Positions 25,024-35,897 of a DNA stretch of 64,000 bases are shown piece by piece (position 1 is the stretch's first letter; every line of letters begins with the position of its first letter). A program made the translations under genes and the position numbers. Source of the DNA: Primula veris (Eukaryota; Streptophyta; Magnoliopsida; Ericales; Primulaceae); the NCBI GenBank assembly GCA_963682055.1, contig OY821740.1, forward strand, positions 10,626,814-10,690,813, written 5' to 3'. Below the pieces are notes generated by a model. That model saw only the letters and a program-made list of their open reading frames with translations. It was not told the DNA's origin and searched no databases.

Positions 25024-25980
25024 CACAGTGGTAGTAATGAACTCTTAACGAGTAAGTGAGTTACCATAAACTAAATGAAAAAAATTAATTCACCAAAAAT
25101 TTCTGATAAATCACTGACCGGCTAGAATCCTTCACTAAGAAACCAGTAAGATTGTAATACACAAGTCACTTGAAATGAAATCTAAACGAATAAGAGAGTT
25201 ACCAGAAACTAAATGAGAAAAATTGCTACTCCGAAAGTTTCTGGTAAATCACTCACCGGCTAGATTTCTTCACTAAGAAATCAGTAAGGTTGGAATACAC
25301 AAGTAACAGTGGTAGAAATGAAATCTAACCGAATAAGTGAGTTAACAGAAACTAAATGAGAAAAATTGCTACTCCGAAAGTTTCTGGTAAATCACTCACT
25401 GGCTAGATTTCTTCACTAAGAAACCAGTAAGGTTGTAATACACAAGTTACAGTGGTAGAAATGAAATCTAATCGAATAAATGAGTTACCAGAAACTAAAT
25501 GAGAAAAATTGTTACTCCGAAAGTTTCTGGTAAATCACTCACTGGCTAGATTTCTTCACTAAGAAATCAGTAGTCATAGTAGTAGAAATGAAATCTAACC
25601 GAATAAGTGAGTTACCAGAAACTAAATGAGAAAAATTGCTACTCCGAAAGTTTCTGTTAAATCCCTCACCGGCTAGATTTCTTCACTAAGAAATCAGTAA
25701 GGTTGAAATACACAAGTCACAGTGGTAGAAATGAAATCTAACCGAATAAGTGAGTTACCAGAAACTAAATGAGAAAAATTGCTACTCCGAAAGTTTCTGA
25801 TAAATCACTCACCGGCTAAATTTCTTCACTAATAAACCAGCAACGTTTGGAATATACATGTCACAATGGTAGAACTGAGCGCTACACGAATAAGTGATAT
25901 AACAGAAATTTGACGCAAAAATATCTATTTTGCAAAGAATTTCTAGTATATCACTTACCGTTTAGAGTTCATCTACAAGT
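25024..25980. repeat. Hairpin block B1: six monomers plus terminal variant
   Basis: Six tandem monomers of about 130-145 bp, then a diverged terminal hairpin (about 25866-25980). A typical monomer is: CACAGTGGTAGAAATG, 5' arm GAAATCTAACCGAATAAGTG and AGTTACCAGAAACT, loop of about 23-25 nt with AAATGAGAAAAATTGCTACT, 3' arm AGTTTCTGGTAAATCACTCA and CCGGCTAGATTTC, then TTCACTAAGAAATCAG and a linker with GGTTGGAATACACAAGT. Confidence 0.92.
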
Positions 25981-26371
25981 ATTGTGTTGGCTGAGATACT
26001 TAAGCGTCTGTATATATATAACATTCTGAAATGTGTCCTGTTTAATGCGAGCATTGATCATCATTTAAGATGGACATTAAAGTTACAAAATAATATAATT
26101 ATGATTCCCTAATAATAAAACAATTCAGTGAATGATTATAGAGAATAGTAGAATATATCTGTTTATTGCTGTAAACTCTTTTAATTAGTTGTGCAAATAG
26201 AGAAAGAAATATGTTTAAAATAAGAGATACTAAGACAACATTAAAGGTTTTTCAATGCATGATGCCCATTTGTCTTGAATTAGACCTATGTACACATTCA
26301 ATGAATAACAATCTTAAGAATTAAGATATTACTTTATTTATACATGGATTTGTTCTACGTATATTACTTTA

Positions 26372-27535
26372 TTTCTGGTAAATCACTCACCGGCTAGATT
26401 TCTTCACTAAGAAATCAGTACTCACAGTAATAGAAATGAAATCTAGCCGAATAAGTGAGTTACCAGAAACTAAATGAGAAAAATTGATAATCCGAAAGTT
26501 TCTGGTAAATCACTCACCGACTAGAGTTCTTCACTAAGAAATCAGTAAGGTTAGAATACACAAGTCACAGTGGTAGAAATGAAATCTAACCGAATAAGTG
26601 AGTTAACAGAAAATAAATGAGAAAAATTGCTACTCCGAAAGTTTCTGATAAATCACTCACCGGCTAGATTTCTTCACTAAGAAATCAATAAGGTTGGAAT
26701 ACACAAGTCACAGTGGTAGAAATGAACTCTAACCGAATAAGTGAGTTACCAGAAACTAAATGAGAAAAATTGCTACTCCGAAAGTTTCTGATAAATCACT
26801 CACCGGGTAGATTTCTTTACTAAGAATCAGTAAGGTTGGAATACACAAGTCACAGTGGTAGAAATGAAATCTAACCGAATAAGTGAGTTACCAGAAACTA
26901 AATGAGAAAAATTGTTACTCCGAAAGTTTCTGGTAAATCACTCACCGGCTAGATTTCTTCACTAAGAAATCAATAAGGTTGAAATACACCAGTCACAGTG
27001 GTAGAAATGAACTCTAACCGAATAAGTGAGTTACCAGAAACTAAATGAGAAAAATTGCTACTCCGAAAGTTTCTAGTAAATCACTCACCGGCTAGATTTC
27101 TTCACTAAGAAATCAGTAAGGTTGGAATACACAAGTCACAATGGTAGAAATGAAATCTAACCGAATAAGTGAGTTAACAGAAACTAAATGAGAAAAATTG
27201 ATACTCCGAAAGTTTCTGTTAAATCACTTACCGGCTAGATTTCTTCACTAAGAAATCAGTAAGGTTGAAATACAAAAGTCACAATGGTAGAAATGAAATC
27301 TAACCGAATAAGTGAGTTACCAGAAACTAAATGAGAAAAATTACTACTCCGAAAGTTTCTGTTAAATCACTCACCGGCTAGATTTCTTCACTAATAAACC
27401 AGTAGCGTTTGGAATATACAAGTCACAATGGTAGAACTGAGCGCTACACGAATAAGTGATATAACATGACGCAAAAATATCTATTTTGCAAAGAATTTCT
27501 AGTATATCACTTACCGTTTAGAGTTCATCTCCAAG
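26372..27535. repeat. Hairpin block B2: partial monomer, seven monomers, terminal variant
   Basis: It starts inside a 3' arm (TTTCTGGTAAATCACTCACC) directly after the right flank of block B1, which places the duplication junction at about 26370. Seven full monomers follow with starts near 26436, 26573, 26716, 26857, 27000, 27143 and 27287, then the terminal variant to 27535. Monomers with GAAATCTAACC and GAACTCTAACC alternate in the middle. The same right flank (AAGCGTCTGCATATATAT and following) comes next. Confidence 0.92.
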
Positions 27536-27899
27536 TATTGTGTTGGCTGAGATACTTAAGCGTCTGCATATATATAGCATTCTGAAACGTGTCCTGTTTA
27601 ATGCGAACATTGATCATCATTTAAGATGGACATTAAAGTTACAAAATAATATAATTATGATTCCCTAATAATAAAACAATTCAGTGAATGATTATAGAGA
27701 ATAGTAGAATATATCTGTTTATTGTTGTAGACTCTTTTAATTAGTTGTGCAAATAGAGAAAGAAATATGTTTAAAATGGGAGACACTAAGACAACATTAA
27801 AGGTTGTTCAATGCATGATGCCCATTTGTCTTGAATTAGACCTATGTACACATTCGACGAATAACATTTTATTTATAAATGTTTGTTCCACGTATATAG

Positions 27900-28590
27900 G
27901 TTGTCTCGGCTCTTTCCTAATATAGTGTTTGTTTACGGTATAAGATAATGTATAATATTAATAGTACTGCAGACACATCTTATATCATGTTTGTTTATTC
28001 AATTTGTAAATGGTAATATATATGGCATAGTACTAATTGTATTTTAAACAAAGATAATGTATTTTTTTTTCATTAAAATCTTATTAAAGAGGATCAAGAG
28101 ATTTCACAACTATCACTTTAGTGAGACTCGAACTCTGTACCTAAGCTATTTCTAGCGGCTTTTAGCCTACTAGTCTACTCCTAGTGAGTTAAACAAATAT
28201 AATGTAAATTGGGAGTCCAAATCTTCTACCACTATTCTCTACCTCCTTCCGTGTCCAATTGCTTATTTTATACAAAAATAATTATAAAAAATTTGAAAAA
28301 AATTATAAAATTACTATAAGACATGTATCAATACATCCCAATAATTATTTTAAAAAAAAATCCACACCCAATTAATTTTGAAATAAATATATAAATTAGT
28401 GTAAATTAAACATTAAATCTTAGAAAATTTGTCTAAAACAATATTATGTCCAAATGATTTAAAATTTGAATACAATATAATATAAAAGCTTATAAATTTG
28501 CGAAACAAGTTGTGAAAATTTAAAATTTGAGTAAAAATAAGTAAGGGGACATGAAAGAGGGTAAAGAATAGGGGTGGAAGATTTATCCTC
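27900..28590. other. Spacer between segment copies 2 and 3
   Basis: AT-rich DNA without a gene. About 28060-28200 contains a stretch (GAGACTCGAACTCTGTACCT) similar in style to tails of dispersed DNA transposons, but no termini could be defined. Confidence 0.4.
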
Positions 28591-28985
28591 GTAAATTTGG
28601 CGTGCGTTTGCTTAAAACTTTGTTTTTATGTTTTAACTAAATCATTCTTTTGTTCTAGTAATCTTGAATCTAAACTTGATAAGCTTAAGCTTTTACTCAA
28701 TCTAAAATATGATGTTTTATTTCTTTGAAAGTTTCAAACAAGCAAACAAGAGTTTCAAGACTATAATAACCTATAAACTATAGAAAGAGCAAACGGTTAA
28801 ACATGTAGTCATCTGAAAATTAAGTAGGGAGAGTATGACTTGAAGCTGACTTTCCCAAGAAATTTAACAAAGAGAATGGATAAGATGAAGTTCATTGGGT
28901 TATTTCGGCTTGTTTGTTCACAGCTTCTAATCTTGTCTTAAGTTAGAGATTTTCTGGTTTTTCGGACCGAAAATCCTAAAGGTTA

Positions 28986-29223
28986 TATCAATTGGATTGA
29001 ATGTCCTCTCATTGTGAGAGTTCCTCTTATTATATAGAAAATATGGAGATATACAAGGCTGATTTTCAGCCATTACATGAACCAAATCTTGGCTTATTTC
29101 TAGCAATTGTATCAAGGAGTTACAGCTAAATAAATCTAAATAAGGAAGTTACAATTATTCTACTTATTACAATATATTTACAGCTATAATAATGCATAAT
29201 TTATGCCTTGATATCTGCTGTCA
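28986..29223 (-). repeat. 3' LTR of the Copia element
   Basis: On the minus strand it starts TGACAGCAGATATCAAGGCA and ends CCAATTGATA. The end is TA rather than the usual CA, and it is the same in both LTRs, so it is the family's true end and not a new mutation. Length 238 bp, equal to the other LTR. Confidence 0.93.
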
Positions 29224-29230
29224 TCCCCCC

Positions 29231-32200
29231 TCAAATTGATGCTGGTCGATCAAGAAGCATCAATTTGCCCACAAGGAACTGATGACGTTGTCGTGTCATA
29301 GCCTTGGTAAATACGTCAGCTGTTTGGAGAGTGGTGGAAATATGAGGAAGAGAAATAATGTGAGTGTCCAAGGCTTCACGAATATAATGACAATCCACCT
29401 CAATGTGCTTAGTGCGTTCATGGTAAACAGGGTTTGTGGCAATCTGAATAGCACTAGTGTTATCGGCATGGAGTGGAGTAGGATTAGGTTGAGAGAAACC
29501 GAGCTCGGCTAGTAGTCCACGGAGCCAAACAATCTCTGAACAAGCAGCAGACATAGCACGATATTCAGATTCTGTTGAAGATTTAGACACACGAGCTTGC
29601 TTCTTACTCTTCCAAGAAATCAAGGAATCGCCTAGAAACATGCACCAGCCCGTGACTGAACGTCGGGTGTCTGGACACCCAGCCCAATCAGCGTCACTAT
29701 AGGCAACTAGATGAAGAGGAGAGCCCGCTGGAAAAAACAATCCACGACTAGGTGTCCCACAAAGATATCGAATGATACGACGAACAGCAGCTAAATGTAA
29801 ATGACGGGGACGTTGCATGAATTGACTTACTTGCTGGACAGCAAAAGAAATATCAGGCCGCGTTATAGTCAAATAGTTTAAGCTGCCCACTAATTGTCGA
29901 TAGACAGTAGGATCAGAAATGAGGTCACCCTCATCTCGACGATATTTTGTGTTAACTTCGAGAGGGGTATTCACAGGAGAGGCATCTTGAAGACCGGCTA
30001 ATTTAAGCAAATCTTGTGTGTATTTATGTTGATTCAAAAAAGTACCAGAAGAATCCGAATGAACTTCCAAACCCAAGAAGTAAGTAAGAGGACCAAGATC
30101 TTTCATATGGAACGAGGCTTGAAGATATTGTTGCAAACGAGCAATTAAAGCAGAATTTGTTCCAGTAATAACAATATCGTCAACATAAACTAGGAGAACA
30201 ACAATACCGGTAGATGTCTTGCAAAGAAATAATGATGAGTCAAATTGGCTCTGCTTGAATGAAAATTGCAACAAGGTGGACCGAAATTTATCAAACCAAG
30301 CTCGGGGAGCTTGTTTCAACCCATAAAGTGAGCGTTTCAACTTACAAACATCCAAAGAAGAGGAGGAAGGCAAGCCGGGTGGTATAACCATATAAATCTC
30401 TTCTTTGAGATTACCATGAAGAAAGGCGTTTTTAACATCCATCTGATGAAGTGACCAGCCTTGTGATGCAGCAATCGAGATAATCATACGAACCGTAGTC
30501 ATTTTAGCAACCGGGGCAAAAGTCTCTTCATAATTGACCCCATACTCTTGTTTGTTACCAAGAGCAACTAGTCGTGCCTTATAACGATCTAGAGTACCAT
30601 CAGAGCGAAGCTTTATTGAGTATACCCATTTATAACCAATGGTTTTTACATTAGTTGGACAAGGAACAATATCCCAAGTGTGATTGTCTTCAAGAGCTTG
30701 AAGTTCTTCTTTCATAGCCTTACGCCAACAATCAGACTTAGTAGCTTCAGAATAACATGAAGGAATATGAACATCTGTCAAAGTAGCATGAACAGATATG
30801 TGCGAATTTCCATATCGAACAGGTGGGCGGATGATTCTGGAAGAGCGTCGAAGAATCATATTTGGGAGCTCATTCTCTGCGGAAGAAATAGTTTGAACAT
30901 TCTCAGATGTCGATTCCGGCTCAGGTGTCGGGTCGGAATCAGGTATCGGGTCAGGCTCAGGAAGCTGCAAAGTTGGACGTTGTCGTGTATAAACAAATCC
31001 AGGCTTAAATCTCCCAGAAGTAGTTTTTATCTCATCAAAATTAGGAAGAAAAAGTGATTCTGGTGAAGACTCAACATGAGTAGAAAAGAAAAATTGAGTT
31101 TCAAAGAAAACAACATGACGGGAAATACGAAATCTATTAGAACTTGGATCATAACAAACATAACCTTTGTGTGAAACACTATATCCCATAAAAGCACACT
31201 TAACAGATTGGGCAGAAAGTTTATGACGCTCATGAGGTGGCAAATGAACAAAACACACACAGCCAAAAGTATGCATGTCAAGATAACGGGGATGCTTATG
31301 ATAAATACGATAATATGGAGATTCAAAGTTCAAGATCCTTGAAGGCAAGCGATTAATTAGGTAAACTGCTGTACTTAAGGCTTCCACCCAGAATTTAGAG
31401 GGAACAAAAGATTCAAGTAATAAAGTTCGACAAACATCTAATAAGTGTCGATTCTTACGTTCAGCAACACCATTTTGTTGCGGTGTATAGGGACAAGAGC
31501 GTTGGGAAACAATTCCCTTTCGATGAAGAAAATCATGAAATTCATGGGACATATATTCGCCACCGGAGTCTGATCTGAGCAATTTAATGTTTGAAGAGAA
31601 TTGAGTCTCAACGTAGGCTACAAATGTTTTAAAGACACCAAGTACCTCAGATTTAGAATGAAGAAAATATATCCAAGTGTACTTACTAAAATCATCGATG
31701 AATGTTACAAAGTACTTATAATTGGAATGAGATTTAACAGGAGTAATGCCCCACACATCACTATGAATCAGATCAAAACAATTTTCAGCACGACTACCGT
31801 GAGAAGGAAAAGAAAGAGACTTGCTTTTACCTAATTTACATGTAGAGCAATCAAAAGAAAGACTAGAGGAAAATTGATCTTTACTGCCCAATAAACCAGA
31901 ATTTATTAAATGAGATAAGATAATAGAATTTGGATGGCCTAAACGCTTATGCCATACTTCATTCTTTTGTTTTACAGCAATACTAGCCAAAGAAATAAAT
32001 TTAGGAACAGGAAAATGCAAAGGAAACAGACGTCCAACTTTAGGCCCCTTCGCTAGTATCTTCCCCGACACCTGATCCTGCACAATACAACCATCACGGG
32101 AAAATCGAACATCAAAGTTATTGTCAACCAATTGTCCTACTGAAATGAGATTAGTAGAAAGTTGAGGAGATACAAGAACATCTTTAATTGAATCATTAAT

Positions 32201-33280
32201 GTCCCCAATAGCATGGATCGGTAACTCACTGCCATTAGCAATCTGAATGTTTCCATTATATTTTTGAACATTGCTAAGAGTATCACATGAATTGGTCATG
32301 TGATTTGATGCGCCAGAATCAACAAGCCAAGATAAAGATTGTAGAGTGCCCTTACCTTGAAGCCTTAGAGCTGAAAAGGCTGTAATAATCATCTTCTGGA
32401 CCATTTCTGGAGTAATAGTTGGACCAACAACAGCTTGATTAGCAACAGCAGGCTGATTAACTTGACGATTCTGAGGACGAGTAAGACATTCTTTGATAAT
32501 ATGCCCAGGCTTTTTACAATAGTTGCAGGTTTTCTTTGCACAGTTAACAACAATATGTCCGTATTCCTTGCAGCTAAAGCACTGAACCTGTCGCATGTCT
32601 CTCCCCTTACTTTTTCCATGAGTAGCAGCATAGGCAATTGCATTATCATGTATTTTATTTTGCTGGAAAATAGTTTGTGTTGCGAGACGTTGCTCTTCAC
32701 GGAGCAATTCTTTAAAACACACATCCAAGGAAGGAGAAGGATCACGATTCATCAGATTGGAGCGGGTTCCCTCATATTCAGGTCGCAGTTTCATCAAAAA
32801 CTGATCCCGTTTGCTCTGTTCATGCACTTTTTGAACAGCAGCCAAAGATTCTGTTGGTACGTTGACATAAATTATGTCGACATATTCTGCCCATAAGTTT
32901 TGAAATTCAGAGAAATAGTCTTGAATGGACAGATTGCCCTGAGAGTACGTAGCGATCTCGTACTCTAATTGAAAACGTGCAGCGGAATTATCCTGATTAT
33001 ATACCTTCTTTAAATACTCCCACATATCTTTAGCTGTTTTATATGGCCTAAGATTGGAAACAAGTGACTGATCAATTGATCCCAAAATCCAAGTCATGAC
33101 TCTAGCGTCTTTGACTTCCCACTGAGCTAACTTAGTAAGGTCAGTAGGAGCTGAATCACTACCATCAATGTGACCCCATAGTTCTTTACCCACGACAAAT
33201 AATCGAAACTGAAATTCCCAGGTAGAATAATTTTTACCTGTGAAACGCACACCAAAAGTATCCATGTTGCTAGTTGACAT
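29231..33280 (-). CDS. Copia gag-pol polyprotein
   Basis: The open frame reaches up to 33340, but the first 20 residues include a poly-Phe run encoded by a poly-A/T tract. I prefer the Met at 33280 (MSTSNMDTFGVRF), giving 1349 aa. Residue numbers below count from 33340. Gag: about 26-250. Zinc knuckles: CFSCKEYGHIVVNC at 254-267 and CNYCKKPGHIIKEC at 272-285. Aspartic protease: DSG at 341-343. Integrase: HHCC region (HKRLGHPN...CSTCK) and catalytic D528, D591, E627. Reverse transcriptase: YVDD at 1052-1055. RNase H: SDADWAG near 1215 and STESEYRAM near 1255. The order integrase before reverse transcriptase defines Copia. No frameshift or stop is present. The TGA stop overlaps the polypurine tract. 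Confidence 0.96.
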   Translation of the reverse strand: MSTSNMDTFGVRFTGKNYSTWEFQFRLFVVGKELWGHIDGSDSAPTDLTKLAQWEVKDARVMTWILGSIDQSLVSNLRPYKTAKDMWEYLKKVYNQDNSAARFQLEYEIATYSQGNLSIQDYFSEFQNLWAEYVDIIYVNVPTESLAAVQKVHEQSKRDQFLMKLRPEYEGTRSNLMNRDPSPSLDVCFKELLREEQRLATQTIFQQNKIHDNAIAYAATHGKSKGRDMRQVQCFSCKEYGHIVVNCAKKTCNYCKKPGHIIKECLTRPQNRQVNQPAVANQAVVGPTITPEMVQKMIITAFSALRLQGKGTLQSLSWLVDSGASNHMTNSCDTLSNVQKYNGNIQIANGSELPIHAIGDINDSIKDVLVSPQLSTNLISVGQLVDNNFDVRFSRDGCIVQDQVSGKILAKGPKVGRLFPLHFPVPKFISLASIAVKQKNEVWHKRLGHPNSIILSHLINSGLLGSKDQFSSSLSFDCSTCKLGKSKSLSFPSHGSRAENCFDLIHSDVWGITPVKSHSNYKYFVTFIDDFSKYTWIYFLHSKSEVLGVFKTFVAYVETQFSSNIKLLRSDSGGEYMSHEFHDFLHRKGIVSQRSCPYTPQQNGVAERKNRHLLDVCRTLLLESFVPSKFWVEALSTAVYLINRLPSRILNFESPYYRIYHKHPRYLDMHTFGCVCFVHLPPHERHKLSAQSVKCAFMGYSVSHKGYVCYDPSSNRFRISRHVVFFETQFFFSTHVESSPESLFLPNFDEIKTTSGRFKPGFVYTRQRPTLQLPEPDPIPDSDPTPEPESTSENVQTISSAENELPNMILRRSSRIIRPPVRYGNSHISVHATLTDVHIPSCYSEATKSDCWRKAMKEELQALEDNHTWDIVPCPTNVKTIGYKWVYSIKLRSDGTLDRYKARLVALGNKQEYGVNYEETFAPVAKMTTVRMIISIAASQGWSLHQMDVKNAFLHGNLKEEIYMVIPPGLPSSSSLDVCKLKRSLYGLKQAPRAWFDKFRSTLLQFSFKQSQFDSSLFLCKTSTGIVVLLVYVDDIVITGTNSALIARLQQYLQASFHMKDLGPLTYFLGLEVHSDSSGTFLNQHKYTQDLLKLAGLQDASPVNTPLEVNTKYRRDEGDLISDPTVYRQLVGSLNYLTITRPDISFAVQQVSQFMQRPRHLHLAAVRRIIRYLCGTPSRGLFFPAGSPLHLVAYSDADWAGCPDTRRSVTGWCMFLGDSLISWKSKKQARVSKSSTESEYRAMSAACSEIVWLRGLLAELGFSQPNPTPLHADNTSAIQIATNPVYHERTKHIEVDCHYIREALDTHIISLPHISTTLQTADVFTKAMTRQRHQFLVGKLMLLDRPASI

Positions 33281-33381
33281 GATACTGTAACTTACCAAAA
33301 AAAAAAAAAAAAAATCCCCAAACCAAGATTTTAGACCCACAGTTAAACTCTCTCAAATTTTGAATTATGGCTCTGATACCA

Positions 33382-33619
33382 TATCAATTGGATTGAATGT
33401 CCTCTCATTGTGAGAGTTCCTCTTATTATATAGAAAATATGGAGATATACAAGGCTGATTTTCAGCCATTACATGAACCAAATCTTGGCTTATTTCTAGC
33501 AATTGTATCAAGGAGTTACAGCTAAATAAATCTAAATAAGGAAGTTACAATTATTCTACTTATTACAATATATTTACAGCTATAATAATGCATAATTTAT
33601 GCCTTGATATCTGCTGTCA
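33382..33619 (-). repeat. 5' LTR of the Copia element
   Basis: Same 238-bp sequence as 28986-29223 with no difference found by eye. The initiator-tRNA primer site lies immediately inside. Identity of the two LTRs points to a recent insertion. Confidence 0.93.
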
Positions 33620-34574
33620 GGTTAAGCTTGATAAAACAAAGTTCTTCCTTAATCTAAAGTATAAGGTGCTTTTTGTTGGAAAGCTGTAAGCAAGACAAAC
33701 AAGCCTATAACTACTGCAAAGTATCGATAGAGAAAACTTCGATTTCAAAAAGAAAAAAGATGCAGTCATCTTGCGTTCAAATATTACGGTTTCCACATTC
33801 TCAATGTTACCGATGTCCTTTTGCATACCAATTATCAAAAGATCTGATTGTATGAAACATGAGTTTTGGGGGACCATTGTCTGTCCTACTATTTAACTAG
33901 TGAGGATACATATACAAAAAATAGTAAGAAGTGCAAGTAATTACAACTTACAAGACAAGTTTTATGATGATCTGTCCTGAATAAGACTGTCCCTTATACA
34001 AGTTACAGATAGATTCATAAAATGAAAGTCTACAATGTTGTCATGAATTGCAACTACAGCCTACAGGTAGCTTCTTTTCTACTCGGCCATAATAATTTTG
34101 AAAATTTTACACTAAACGACCATTTCCAAGGTGTAAAATTTTATTCTGTTCTTTTTTTACCGGAGCACCCTTCTAGCTTTAAGTAAGATGGACTCGAACC
34201 AGAATATTCTGTTTGTTCAAGAAGTGGCTGTGATTTGCCCAAACTTGAACAAGATAGAGTTTCTTAATAGTCAGTTTTCACAATTTGACGATATCTTGAA
34301 AGTTGCTATATTTACCACCAATCCCACATCACCAGAAGGGGGTATTGAAGAATGGTTGGTTGTTTTTGAACCTTACCAAAATCTCGAATCAGCTTTGGAG
34401 ATTCATATGTTTGATACTTATCCAGTTATCTATTTACTGTCGTTGCATTAAATCAATTATTATGTTTTTTTTTCATGTTCAAATGTGTACATATTGTGTA
34501 ATGAAGCTGTTTCTGAACAGTTTGTGGTTAGGAGAGGTCCGGCTGTACTGGTTTCTAGAGCGAGGGGTGGTGAC

Positions 34575-35877
34575 TGTTGTTTTCCGTGTACAAAATAACA
34601 ATTAAACAATGATTAAAGGACTAAAAAAAATAAACAAAAACCAGTGTAATCTTTATTAATTTCGAATTGGAATAGAAATTAACGATTACAACATGTAGGT
34701 ACTGAATAGTAATTAAAACAAACGTTATTCAGATTATTATTAATTAATAATTTGATGTACTGAATTGCAATAAATAGAAACTGCCGGACTGGAAAGTATA
34801 AACTTAACAGCCGGACTATTCTGATTGAAATTGAAATTACAGGACTGAATTGAAACTATTCTAATTACTGAATTAAATTTCAGAATAGAAATTACAACAA
34901 AAAACAAAAGTTTAAAGAAATTATAAAAAGGTACAAACAGAATTAAAAGCTACAGTTAAGGACATCAAATTAAAATACTGAAAGAAAAATACATAATTGA
35001 AAAGACAGAATGTAAATAACAGAATTTAAATGGACAAAATAAAAATTAAAATAGACGAGGCTACTGTAACCTGTTAACAGTATGCCCTTAACCGATATTC
35101 ACTCAACCACCTTGATGTTTCTGGTTGCGTTGGCGCTTCGATCCCAAGGTACAACGTCTCGGATGATTCGCCGGAAACTGGCGACGAGTCAAGGTCGAGC
35201 TGTTGGTGGGTGGTTCTCTCTGGTTCTAAATGCTATGGAAAAAATAATGTTGTTTAGAGAGAAAATAGATTATTTTCGTGTATGAATATGTGAGGGGAAT
35301 GCTGCCTCTTTATAGAGGATTCTGAAACCACATAATTTATTGTGGTAATTTAATTCTGTGAGTTACATCCCCAGAATCCGCCTCCATTACTGCTGGAGTT
35401 TCAAACTTTCTGGAACTCTAGGGACTTCTCTTGTAAATATACAAAAGTCCATTTTTCAGTTTAGTACGAGACCCGAGTCCCGAGCGAGCGCGCGCGTGTG
35501 TGGTACACACTAACCCACTCATGGGTATGTGGACTTGATTAGTTTAACGACTAAATGGGATGAACTTGTATTTATAGTGTAAAAATCACTCTTGATTTTA
35601 CAATGTGAATAACCCTCATGGTTTAATCACACTTTCTTTTCCATTTTCCAGATTTGGTTTTATCTTCCTCTTTCGAGTAACAACCTTCGAGTCCAATTAT
35701 CATTCACACCCATTCTCCGAACAGGTCATGCGATATACCGTTGCGAAGCTCGTCGCACGAGCTACTCAAACGCTTTGAGTACGGTTTCAGAAATTCTGAG
35801 TAGTCGTATTGAATATTGACTCAAAGATGGTCACTGACCACTCGGAACAACCATGTAAAATTACATGTTTTCCAACA
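34575..35877 (-). repeat. Solo LTR, copy 3, with target duplication GTGAC
   Basis: TGTTGTTTTCC...TTTTCCAACA, 1303 bp, flanked by perfect GTGAC at 34570-34574 and 35878-35882. It is in the same orientation as the copy at 5272-6619. TATA boxes read on the minus strand lie at 35569-35576 (TATAAATA) and near 35308-35316 (CTATAAAG). It contains the conserved block with GGATGATTCGCCGGAAACTG. The empty site can be read exactly by removing it with one GTGAC, which restores an open exon. Confidence 0.93.
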
Positions 35878-35897
35878 GTGACGTCACAGTGAAGCCG

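Larger units (their letters stand above)
22625..27900. repeat. Segmental triplication, copy 2
   Basis: Same landmarks as copy 1: ATGATGTTTTATTTCTCTGA (about 23013), GGTTAAGCTTGATAACC (about 23242), CTTATCTGCCAGAGTTTCC (about 24875), hairpin blocks (25024-25980 and 26372-27535), AAGCGTCTGTATATATATA (about 26003). The hairpin block and its right flank occur twice in a row here, so the tail of this copy has itself been duplicated. A solo LTR is inserted at 23553-24716. Just right of it lies a homologue of the last exon of the small gene in copy 3. Confidence 0.8.
28986..33619 (-). mobile_element. Full-length Copia (Ty1-type) LTR retrotransposon
   Basis: A complete 4634-bp element on the minus strand. 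Its 238-bp LTRs (28986-29223 and 33382-33619) look identical by eye. It is flanked by the 5-bp duplication GGTTA (28981-28985 and 33620-33624). The primer-binding site TGGTATCAGAGC (complement of 33370-33381) matches initiator tRNA-Met and abuts the 5' LTR. The polypurine tract GAGGGGGGA (complement of 29224-29232) abuts the 3' LTR. One uninterrupted gag-pol frame fills the inside. All parts needed for mobility seem present, so it may be recent and competent. I did not assign a Copia lineage. Confidence 0.96.

Noticed and set aside
25024..27535. Regular repeat-spacer look of a CRISPR array
   Set aside because: The units are 143-bp tandem monomers with near-identical linkers, no unique spacers and no cas genes, in a plant nuclear genome.
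28060..28200. tRNA-like GACTCGAACTC segment
   Set aside because: No acceptor stem or anticodon arm can be drawn around it.
30767..32896. Open frames overlapping the Copia gag-pol gene
   Set aside because: They are antisense or out-of-frame shadows of one continuous polyprotein.
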